Positions 1 through 6,338 of a stretch of DNA of 10,080 nt are shown one piece after another. The stretch lies in the NCBI GenBank assembly GCA_938084875.1, contig CALKFX010000155.1, forward strand, positions 1 to 10,080, given 5' to 3'. The notes under the pieces are model-generated. The model was not told the DNA's origin. It did no database searches and saw nothing but the letters and a program-made list of their open reading frames with translations. The DNA is from an uncultured Flavobacteriales bacterium (GTDB lineage Bacteria > Bacteroidota > Bacteroidia > Flavobacteriales_D > Parvicellaceae). Positions within the stretch are counted from its first letter, which is position 1, and the number at the start of each line of letters is the position of its first letter. The position numbers were made by a program, and so were the translations under genes.

Positions 1-1313
1 CCATATACGCTAAAGCTGATTTTTCTGATGAAGATGGAATTAAAGCGGCAGAATTAGAAGAAGAGTTTGCAGAAATGGATGGCTGGAATGCTGAACCCGA
101 TGCTGCAGCTTTATTATCTGGTTTGGGAATAACGGTTCAAGACCATGAAAAACAAATGAGAGATATGAATGGCAATCAAAAAGTAAGAATACTTTTGGCA
201 CAAGCAATTTTCGGAAATCCAGATTTTTTAATTTTAGATGAACCTACCAATGATTTGGATATTCAAACGGTTACTTGGTTGGAAGACTTTTTACTCAATT
301 TTAAAAATACAGTTATTGTTGTTTCTCACGATAGACATTTTTTAGATACTGTTTGCACCCATATTGTAGATATAGACTTTAAAAAAGTAAAGATGTATAC
401 TGGAAACTATACTTTTTGGTATGAAAGTAGCCAGTTGGCTTTGCGTCAAAGAAACAATGCCAATAAAAAATCTGAAGAAAAAAAGAAAGAGTTGCAAGAC
501 TTTGTTAATCGTTTTAGTGCAAATGCTTCAAAATCAAAGCAAGCTACAAGTAGAAAAAAATTATTACAAAAAATAAATCTGGACGATATAGAGCCTTCAA
601 GTAGAAAGTATCCAGCTATTATTCTTTCCTCTGAAAGAGAAGCAGGTGATCAGATTCTTCATGTTAACAATTTGAGTAAGTCTTTGGATGGAGAGGTACT
701 TTTTAAAAACCTTAATTTAAATATTTCTAAAGGAGATAAAATAGCTTTAATTAGTAAAAACGACTTAGCAACCACAGCATTTTATAATATTTTAAACGGT
801 CTTGATGAGCCAGACAGTGGAGATTTTAAATTTGGTCAAACTATTACCACTGGTTATCTACCCAATGAGAACGATGATTTCTTTAAAGAGAAAATTTCTT
901 TAATTGATTGGTTAAGACAATTCTCTACCAATAAAGACGAAGTTTATATCAGAGGATTTTTAGGAAAAATGCTTTTTTCTGGAGAAGAAACTTTTAAAAC
1001 AGCCAATGTTCTTTCTGGTGGTGAAAAAGTAAGATGTATGCTTTCTAGAATGATGCTAAGAGGAGGTAACTTTTTAATGTTGGATGAACCTACTAACCAT
1101 TTAGACTTAGAATCAATTCAAGCATTCAACAATGCTTTAATTAGTTTTCCAGGAACGGTTATTTTTACTTGCCATGACCATCATTTTACACAAACTGTAG
1201 CCAATAGAATAGTTGAAATTACACCAAATGGATGTTTGGATAAATTAATGACTTTTGATGAATACATTACTAGTGCCAAAGTCAAAGAACAGAAGGAGTT
1301 GCTTCTAAATTAG
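1..1313 (+). CDS. ABC-F family ATPase, YbiT-like (5' end outside window)
   Basis: This is a cytosolic ABC-F protein with two nucleotide-binding domains and no membrane segment; the family binds ribosomes and acts in translation or antibiotic protection. The frame is open from base 3 to the left edge, so the true start is missing. About 436 codons are visible, whereas YbiT-type proteins have roughly 530, so the lost part should hold the first Walker A. Visible in order: a first-domain signature MNGNQKVR (bases 165-188), Walker B FLILDEPTNDLD, switch histidine in VVSHDRHF, a charged interdomain linker with SANASKSKQATSR, a degenerate second Walker A (bases 750-776, ISKNDLATT), an intact LSGGEKVR (1011-1034), Walker B FLMLDEPTNHLD and FTCHDHHF. 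The linker and C-terminus closely resemble what I remember of E. coli YbiT. An ATG at 75 lies inside the gene and is not the start. The gene converges with alkB, 7 bp away. Family call is firm; the exact ribosomal role is unknown. Confidence 0.93.
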   Translation, partial: IYAKADFSDEDGIKAAELEEEFAEMDGWNAEPDAAALLSGLGITVQDHEKQMRDMNGNQKVRILLAQAIFGNPDFLILDEPTNDLDIQTVTWLEDFLLNFKNTVIVVSHDRHFLDTVCTHIVDIDFKKVKMYTGNYTFWYESSQLALRQRNNANKKSEEKKKELQDFVNRFSANASKSKQATSRKKLLQKINLDDIEPSSRKYPAIILSSEREAGDQILHVNNLSKSLDGEVLFKNLNLNISKGDKIALISKNDLATTAFYNILNGLDEPDSGDFKFGQTITTGYLPNENDDFFKEKISLIDWLRQFSTNKDEVYIRGFLGKMLFSGEETFKTANVLSGGEKVRCMLSRMMLRGGNFLMLDEPTNHLDLESIQAFNNALISFPGTVIFTCHDHHFTQTVANRIVEITPNGCLDKLMTFDEYITSAKVKEQKELLLN

Positions 1314-1320
1314 TGAGGAA

Positions 1321-2364
1321 TTAATCCATTCCGTATTTAGCCAATTGCCTTTCCATAATTGGTTTGAATAGAAAAGGAAAGTAAGATAAAATTAGCATTC
1401 CTGGGTATCCAAAAGGCAGCATAGGACTTTCATCTTTAGACTTTAATATTTGATAGGGTTTAGCTCCAGAAAAGTGATGATCTGAATGTCTAGTTAACTC
1501 AAATAATAGTACTCTTCCAATAATATGGTCTGAATTCCAAGAATGTTCCACTTTTACTCTTTCATAGGTGCCATCTTCTTTTAACTTTCTTTTAAGGCCA
1601 TAATGAGAAAAATAATTTTGAGCTTCTAAAATAGAAATCCCAAAAACAGCAGCTAAAAAATAAAGTACAGTTACTTCAGTGCCAAAGAAATAATAAATGG
1701 CACCTAAAAATGACCAAGGAATAATTGTATGAATAATCATGGGGTTAAGCAACTGATTTCCTCCATTAGATTTTATTTTTTCTGCCTCTAATCTCCAAGA
1801 TTTGAAATACCCACCAATTTGCGATTTCAATGCAAAAAAATAAAAAATATCTCCTTTTTTGGCCGTAGTTAAATCATTTGGTGTAGCAACATCTCTATGG
1901 TGTCCACCATTATGGTAAGTTATGAAGTGGTTCTGAAAAGAGGTAGTCAAAAGAATTCTAGCTAGAAACATTTTTAATCGATGATCAATTTTGTGCCCTA
2001 GTTCATGTCCTCCATTAATTCCGTTAACACCAAGTATTGTTCCCATTATTAAAACGTAACCAATTATATCCACCAATTCTAATAACGGATTGGAAATAGT
2101 TTCTAAAAAAACATAAATTACATACAGATGTAATGGAACTAGCAAATACAAAATCCAATCATAAAACCAATCTTCTTTTGCTAAGTTGTTTTCTTCTTTA
2201 GAAAAGTTATAACTATTTTTTGGAATCAAATTTTCTAAAATAGGGACTAAAACATACAAAACAAAAATTCCTGAATATGCTAAAACTCCGTTGAAGTTAA
2301 AGGATATTAATGCCAAGATTGGACTAATGTAAGTTCCTAAATATTTAAGTTTTGACACACCCAA
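1321..2364 (-). CDS. alkB: Alkane 1-monooxygenase (AlkB-type membrane diiron hydroxylase)
   Basis: AlkB hydroxylates the terminal carbon of alkanes in the inner membrane, using a diiron centre and electrons from rubredoxin. The 347-residue product has the family's histidine boxes: HELGHK (120-125), HNGGHH (151-156), NYFSHYGL (250-257) and LTRHSDHH (290-297). The nine histidines expected to hold iron are all present (120, 124, 151, 155, 156, 254, 293, 296, 297). The tail PYQILK...LPFGYPGM also fits. Hydrophobic stretches near residues 8-45, 66-90, 97-118 and 209-248 give about six membrane spans. Two usual glutamates are replaced: Tyr150 before box 2 and Ser253 in the HYG box. No ATG exists near the N-terminus: candidates are TTG at 2364 and GTG at 2356-2358, and the GTG start would give VSKLKYLGTY, which reads like a natural AlkB N-terminus. 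No rubredoxin or reductase gene is in the window, so the natural substrate (alkane or another long-chain compound) is open. Confidence 0.9.
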   Translation of the reverse strand: MGVSKLKYLGTYISPILALISFNFNGVLAYSGIFVLYVLVPILENLIPKNSYNFSKEENNLAKEDWFYDWILYLLVPLHLYVIYVFLETISNPLLELVDIIGYVLIMGTILGVNGINGGHELGHKIDHRLKMFLARILLTTSFQNHFITYHNGGHHRDVATPNDLTTAKKGDIFYFFALKSQIGGYFKSWRLEAEKIKSNGGNQLLNPMIIHTIIPWSFLGAIYYFFGTEVTVLYFLAAVFGISILEAQNYFSHYGLKRKLKEDGTYERVKVEHSWNSDHIIGRVLLFELTRHSDHHFSGAKPYQILKSKDESPMLPFGYPGMLILSYFPFLFKPIMERQLAKYGMD

Positions 2365-2394
2365 AATAAATTATATTTAAATAGAATTTATATA

Positions 2395-2426
2395 AAAAGT
2401 TACTAATTATAAATAATTTTCACAAA
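2395..2426 (-). promoter_or_regulatory. Candidate Bacteroidetes-type promoter for alkB
   Basis: Reading the - strand, TTTG lies at 2426-2423, followed by 20 bases and then TAACTTTT at 2402-2395. The Bacteroidetes sigma-ABfr consensus is TTTG, about 17-23 bases, then TAnnTTTG, so this matches except for the last base. It begins at the stop codon of the upstream gene and would place the transcript start about 20-30 bases before the alkB start. It would let alkB be expressed separately from the helicase pair upstream. Such AT-rich matches arise by chance, so this is tentative. Confidence 0.35.
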
Positions 2427-3157
2427 TCTACTTTCAAGTAATTTTTTATTTCTTCTAAAGAAAAACTAAAATCTAATTCTGGTCTATATTGCTTTTCAAA
2501 TGAAGAGAAAAAACAATCTGAGAAAAAAGTAATTTCATTATTATAAATACAGAACTCATCTAATTTAAATTGAGACATGCAACTCTTGTATTTAGGAATT
2601 ACGTATTGGCTATAGAATTCGTGTTCGCTTTCAGAACATGAATTACAATTTTTGTCTTCTTGAATGATTCTGCTTATGTTTTTCTGGTATTGTTTAAGAA
2701 TCTCTTTCTTAAGAATCTCATCATACAAACCAGTTGTGTCTAGAATTGAATTTATTTCTTTTTTTTGTCCATTATTTAAGGAGTATACCATAGGATATTT
2801 AGTAAAGTCACAGTTTGCACTACATATATAAATTCTATACAGAATAGATAAAATTCCATTTTTATTGTAGGTGATTTCATGATCTATTTCAAATGAATGA
2901 AAACTATTTATCATTTCTATAAATTCTTCTTTAACTGTCTTTGAAGATTGTAAAAGGTTATTTGCCAGACTTTGATTAATACTACTATCAATAAATAAAT
3001 TTCCAGTACTTATTACTGGGTAAGAGATGTGAAAATTTGAATTATTTAGTGTTGAATCGAGAATGATAATATCAATTTTAGCAGATTGACTATATGTATT
3101 TGATATAATTGAAAATACAAATTTAAATATTATGATTATTGAAATTTTTGAATTCAT
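2420..3157 (-). CDS. Secreted cysteine-rich protein of unknown function (possibly DUF3298/RsiV-like)
   Basis: I do not recognise this 245-residue protein with confidence. It begins with a signal peptide (Lys4, hydrophobic core to about residue 18, likely cleavage near TYS-QS at 23-24), with no lipobox cysteine, so it is probably periplasmic or secreted. The mature part has seven cysteines (112, 116, 171, 174, 193, 203, 215), including a C-x3-C and a C-x2-C pair, which would suit disulfides in the periplasm. The order of a YPVI strand near 46-49, an ILSILYRIY strand, YPMVYSLNNGQKKEINSILD (121-140) and a C-terminal strand/loop segment loosely recalls the DUF3298 fold found beside RsiV-type anti-sigma domains. 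This is a guess from pattern only. The ATG at 3157 is 5 bp after the helicase stop, with AGAAAGTGAAATAA just before it, so the two genes are probably co-transcribed. Functionally the link is unclear. Confidence 0.75.
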   Translation of the reverse strand: MNSKISIIIIFKFVFSIISNTYSQSAKIDIIILDSTLNNSNFHISYPVISTGNLFIDSSINQSLANNLLQSSKTVKEEFIEMINSFHSFEIDHEITYNKNGILSILYRIYICSANCDFTKYPMVYSLNNGQKKEINSILDTTGLYDEILKKEILKQYQKNISRIIQEDKNCNSCSESEHEFYSQYVIPKYKSCMSQFKLDEFCIYNNEITFFSDCFFSSFEKQYRPELDFSFSLEEIKNYLKVDL

Positions 3158-3162
3158 TTATT

Positions 3163-4431
3163 TCACTTTCTGTATTTTTTAAAACCAGATTTTTTTTGAT
3201 TTTTTTTCTTATTTCTATTGGCAAAAAATTCTTGTTTGCGTTTTTGTTTTTGTTTTTCAAATTCTTTCTTTTCAGCATTGGTCATTGGCTGGTCTGTCTG
3301 AGGAAAAGGATTGGATGAAATAATTTTTAATTTTTGTTTGATTAGCTTTTCTATATCTCTTATGTATGCATTTTCTTCTGGTTCACAAATAGAAATAGAA
3401 ATTCCTTCTTCACCAGCTCTACCACAACGGCCTATTCTATGCACATAAGTTTCAGGTTCATTGGGAATATCGTAGTTAATAACATAACGCAATTTGCTGA
3501 TATCTATTCCTCTTGCAGCAATATCTGTAGCAACAAGCATTCTAATTTTCCCATCTTTAAAATCTTTAAGTGCTCTTTGTCTTTGGTTTTGGTTTCTATC
3601 TCCATGTATGGCAGCACAATTAATATTTTTCTTTTTTAGATTTCTAACAATTTTATCTGCACCATGCTTTGTTCTTGAAAAAAGAAGAACTTGGTCTAGT
3701 TTTGAATCTTTCAATATGTGAAGAAGCAGTTCTTTCTTATTGTTTTTATTGGTAGTGTATAGATACTGTTGAATAGTATCTGCAGCAGAAGAAACAGCAT
3801 TAACAGCTACTTTTTCTGGGTTTACTAAAATTTGCCTAGATAAGTCTAAAATATTTTGAGGCATAGTTGCTGAAAAGAATAGAGATTGTCTGTTTTTAGG
3901 GAGTTTAGCTATAATTTTTTTAATATCGTGAATGAATCCCATATCTAGCATTCTATCTGCTTCATCTAACACAAAATATTTTACTGCATTAATAGAAATA
4001 AATCCTTGGTTCATTAGATCTAATAGACGGCCAGGGGTAGCAACTAAAATATCTATTCCATTACTTAATGCTCTTGTTTGACCATGTTGTGAAACTCCAC
4101 CAAAAATCACAGTAGTTTTTAATTTAGTATACTTTGAATAAGCCCTAAAATTTTCTTCAATCTGAATGGCTAATTCTCTGGTGGGTGTAACTATTAGAGA
4201 AGATATTTTTCTGTTTTTTTGATGGTTTTGTTCGCCTTTTACTAAATGCTGAAGAATAGGGATAGCAAAAGCAGCTGTTTTACCAGTTCCAGTTTGGGCA
4301 CTCCCCAAAACATCGTCACCACTTAGAACTAAAGGAATTGATTTGGCTTGTATCTCTGTTGGCTCTTTATAGTTTTGATCCTTTAATGCTTTTAAAATAG
4401 GCTCTATTAATTTTAAATCTTCAAAATTCAT
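3163..4431 (-). CDS. rhlE: DEAD-box ATP-dependent RNA helicase, RhlE type
   Basis: This is a cytosolic ATP-dependent RNA helicase that unwinds short RNA duplexes; bacterial RhlE proteins act in ribosome assembly, RNA decay and cold growth. All core motifs are visible in the 422-residue product: the Q motif with PTEIQ (24-28), Walker A AQTGTGKT (45-52), PTRELA (83-88), TPGR (132-135), DEAD (156-159), SAT (187-189), the domain 2 segments LLFSRTKHGADK and ATDIAARGID (301-310), and motif VI HRIGRCGRAG (331-340). Motif VI has Cys336 where Thr is usual. The last 35 or so residues are a lysine-rich tail (NRNKKKNQKKSGFKKYRK), typical of Bacteroidetes RhlE and suited to RNA binding. The ATG at 4431 directly precedes the Q motif. 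It leads a probable pair with the cysteine-rich protein downstream. A 100 bp AT-rich gap separates it from CIA30 upstream and probably holds its promoter. Family certain; RhlE subfamily likely. Confidence 0.95.
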   Translation of the reverse strand: MNFEDLKLIEPILKALKDQNYKEPTEIQAKSIPLVLSGDDVLGSAQTGTGKTAAFAIPILQHLVKGEQNHQKNRKISSLIVTPTRELAIQIEENFRAYSKYTKLKTTVIFGGVSQHGQTRALSNGIDILVATPGRLLDLMNQGFISINAVKYFVLDEADRMLDMGFIHDIKKIIAKLPKNRQSLFFSATMPQNILDLSRQILVNPEKVAVNAVSSAADTIQQYLYTTNKNNKKELLLHILKDSKLDQVLLFSRTKHGADKIVRNLKKKNINCAAIHGDRNQNQRQRALKDFKDGKIRMLVATDIAARGIDISKLRYVINYDIPNEPETYVHRIGRCGRAGEEGISISICEPEENAYIRDIEKLIKQKLKIISSNPFPQTDQPMTNAEKKEFEKQKQKRKQEFFANRNKKKNQKKSGFKKYRK

Positions 4432-4531
4432 TATGTAATTTGTAATTGGATGCTAAGTAATTGTAAAGGTAACTATATTATTATCTGTAGAATATTTTTC
4501 AGATAAAAGTAAAATTCAATAAAACTAGCCT

Positions 4532-5062
4532 CTATCTTAATTCTATTTTGTCAATAAGAAGTATAAAATCTTCATTTTTTTTATTGGCAATTAAGAAGGT
4601 TACTTCTTCAATAGTTTTATGAAGGAAATTAGGTTCGTCCAATTTTCTTCCTCTAAATGAAGGGTACATACTATTTATAGGTATTTCTATTTCTTGCCAT
4701 TGTCCAGAGCTAGAAAAATAGGTAATGTAAGAAGCATAATCAGTAGATTTATGTTTTATTCTAAACTGATAGTTTTTACCATCTCCTCTAATTTTTAATA
4801 CTATTGATTTAAACTTTTCTACATTTAATTTATTAAAACCATATCTTACAGAAGAGAATCCACCATTATTATCTAAAGATATTTTTCCGGAAAAAACACC
4901 TTTTCCTTCCTTATTTAACTGGAAGTTTCCATTAGATCTTCCTCCCATTACCACATCATCTACAACTATCCAGTTGCTAATAGATGAATTTTTGTTAAAA
5001 TCAAATATTATGTGACTGGACAACGAAGAAATTAAAACCATACAACAAACTAGGTATTTCAT
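4532..5062 (-). CDS. CIA30 family protein, secreted (galactose-binding-like fold)
   Basis: The 176-residue product fits the CIA30 family, named after mitochondrial complex I intermediate-associated protein 30 (NDUFAF1). Bacterial members have a jelly-roll, galactose-binding-like fold, but their role is not established. Key marks are W31, DDVVMGGRSNG (35-45), GGFSSVR (67-73), the IRGDGKNYQFRI strand near 91-102 and a late IEEVTFLIAN strand (151-160). The single domain fills the protein. The first 16 or so residues (Lys2, then a hydrophobic run ending SLSS) look like a short signal peptide. The pair Cys6-Cys7 sits too close to the N-terminus for a convincing lipobox, so a soluble periplasmic protein is more likely than a lipoprotein. 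The start is 12 bp after the GNAT stop, implying co-transcription. There is no complex I gene nearby, so the family name should not be read as a function here. Confidence 0.85.
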   Translation of the reverse strand: MKYLVCCMVLISSLSSHIIFDFNKNSSISNWIVVDDVVMGGRSNGNFQLNKEGKGVFSGKISLDNNGGFSSVRYGFNKLNVEKFKSIVLKIRGDGKNYQFRIKHKSTDYASYITYFSSSGQWQEIEIPINSMYPSFRGRKLDEPNFLHKTIEEVTFLIANKKNEDFILLIDKIELR

Positions 5063-5074
5063 AAAGATAAAAGA

Positions 5075-5584
5075 TTATTTTTCGAGAACTTTTTCATATG
5101 CTCTTCTCGGGCTTTGTCTTATGTAAACTATCCCACAGAAGGTGTATCCCAGTTTTTCAAAAATTTTCATCATCGGAATATTGTCGTGATTGGTATCTGC
5201 TTTAAGACTGTATATGTTTTTCGAAAGTGCGTATTGTTCTATTAATTTCATCATCTTTTTGGCCATGCCTTTTGCTAGAAATCCTTCAGAAATAGCTACT
5301 CTATGGTAAACTACAAAATCTTGGTCGCTAAGCCATTTTCCATCGATATTTTTATAATCTGGTTCATCATTGATTATTACTGCACTGTACCCAATAATAG
5401 TATCATTTTGAGTTAATACAAAACCTATTTTCTTTTCAATATCGCTTTTTACAACCTCCATATTTGGGTAGCCATCCTGCCACTGGTTACTACCATCTTG
5501 TTTTCTCCGCTTAATAGCATCTTTTAAAATTTGCCATATTTGGGAAGCTTCAGAATATATAGCTTGTCTAAATTGATACTCCAT
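5075..5584 (-). CDS. GNAT family N-acetyltransferase
   Basis: This is a cytosolic acetyltransferase of the GNAT superfamily, which moves acetyl from acetyl-CoA to an amine. The substrate cannot be told from sequence. The 169-residue length matches one GNAT domain. The N-terminal half has RQAIYSEASQIWQIL and the KQDGSNQWQDGYPN stretch (28-41) often seen in Bacteroidetes members. FVLTQNDTIIGYSAVI (55-70) supplies two central strands. Motif A is VVYHRVAISEGFLAKGMAKK (91-110), where AKGMA stands for the acetyl-CoA pyrophosphate loop, with a less standard lead (FLAKG) than the R/QxxGxG/A form. Motif B is the ADTNHDNIPMMKIFEKLGY region (129-147). The ATG at 5584 is preceded by an A-rich stretch (TTTAAAGA). 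The CAP gene upstream ends 61 bp away and CIA30 follows after 12 bp. No toxin-antitoxin partner is present, so an ordinary metabolic or modification role is most likely. Confidence 0.9.
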   Translation of the reverse strand: MEYQFRQAIYSEASQIWQILKDAIKRRKQDGSNQWQDGYPNMEVVKSDIEKKIGFVLTQNDTIIGYSAVIINDEPDYKNIDGKWLSDQDFVVYHRVAISEGFLAKGMAKKMMKLIEQYALSKNIYSLKADTNHDNIPMMKIFEKLGYTFCGIVYIRQSPRRAYEKVLEK

Positions 5585-5645
5585 TCTTTAAATTTATTGT
5601 TTTTTGGTTGTTTATTTCAGGATTTTTTAATTATCAGAAATAGTT

Positions 5646-6287
5646 TTATTTCCAACCTGGAGGACTAGAATCTTTAGAAACTGTGTTTTTGGTAAGATAA
5701 AACCATTGAAAATTTTGAGTAGAATATACATAACTAAATTCTTTTTCTTTAATTATAAAAACACCAACACCTAGTTCTAGAGCATCTTTACTTAAGATAT
5801 TGGACTTATGTCCTGGTGAGTTCATCCACTGAGTAACAATCTTTTTAGACAAACTTAAGTAAGTATCTTGAGAGTTAACTGGTGTTTTGGCTATGTTTTC
5901 TGCAATAAATGGATTGATTATTCCTGCAATTTTTGCTCTATCTTCAGGTTCTTTTCTTTTTTTTATTTTGGAGCTATGACTAAAAAAATTTAGTTCTGCC
6001 ATCATTTTACTATGGTTAAAGGCTGCTATTTCTAGGTTCTTATTCCAAAATATTATTTTCTTTTTTCTTTTGGCTCGCTCTTTATTGGTTAGAAAAAAAA
6101 TAGTGGCATGTAGTAGGGGGTAGTCAATTTTATTAAAGTTTATAGTTTGGTTAATTTCCTCTAGGTTACTAAAATTTACATGATTATATTTTTCATAAGA
6201 CTCTTTTTTCCAACAACTATTTTTAGTAGGAGTTTGTCCAATAAATAATATTGGCCAGGTAAAAAATACAATCAATACTTTTTTCAT
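5646..6287 (-). CDS. Secreted CAP (SCP/PR1-like) domain protein
   Basis: The 213-residue product is a bacterial CAP-domain protein of the YkwD type. These are secreted proteins of mostly unknown substrate. A signal peptide covers about residues 1-17 (two Lys, hydrophobic core, cleavage near FIG-Q). The CAP domain runs from about 60 to 198: LTNKERAKRKKK (66-77), WNKNLEIAAFNHSKMM (81-96), FFSHSS (101-106), DRAKIAGI (116-123), AENIA (129-133), WMNSPGHKSNIL (154-165) and LGVGV (172-176). His92, Glu130 and His160 are the likely cavity residues of the CAP site, so the active-site geometry appears intact. The C-terminal tail is short and polar, with no anchor or sorting domain, so the protein is probably periplasmic or released. 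It lies 51 bp after the VPS10-type gene on the same strand, and the two exported products may share a transcript, although nothing ties their functions together. Confidence 0.9.
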   Translation of the reverse strand: MKKVLIVFFTWPILFIGQTPTKNSCWKKESYEKYNHVNFSNLEEINQTINFNKIDYPLLHATIFFLTNKERAKRKKKIIFWNKNLEIAAFNHSKMMAELNFFSHSSKIKKRKEPEDRAKIAGIINPFIAENIAKTPVNSQDTYLSLSKKIVTQWMNSPGHKSNILSKDALELGVGVFIIKEKEFSYVYSTQNFQWFYLTKNTVSKDSSPPGWK

Positions 6288-6338
6288 ATTTTATTTTAAA
6301 TATTAGATTTCTATTGTAGAAAAAAAGTAATCAATTAT

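Noticed and set aside
1314..1320. Shared terminator between the converging ABC-F and alkB genes
   Set aside because: Only 7 bases separate the stop codons and I see no stem-loop with a T-run spanning them.
3439..3721. Two overlapping + strand frames of 66 and 75 codons
   Set aside because: They are antisense to the conserved domain 2 of the RhlE helicase and encode no recognisable protein.
4464..4471. TACCTTTA on the - strand upstream of the helicase, as a Bacteroidetes -7 box
   Set aside because: It lacks the final G and there is no TTTG at the expected distance, so the match is too weak to annotate.
6308..6322. Perfect hairpin TTTCTA-TTG-TAGAAA between the VPS10-like and CAP genes, considered as a terminator
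   Set aside because: The stem is six mostly A-T pairs and, in the direction of transcription, it is not followed by a T-run, so it is unlikely to terminate.
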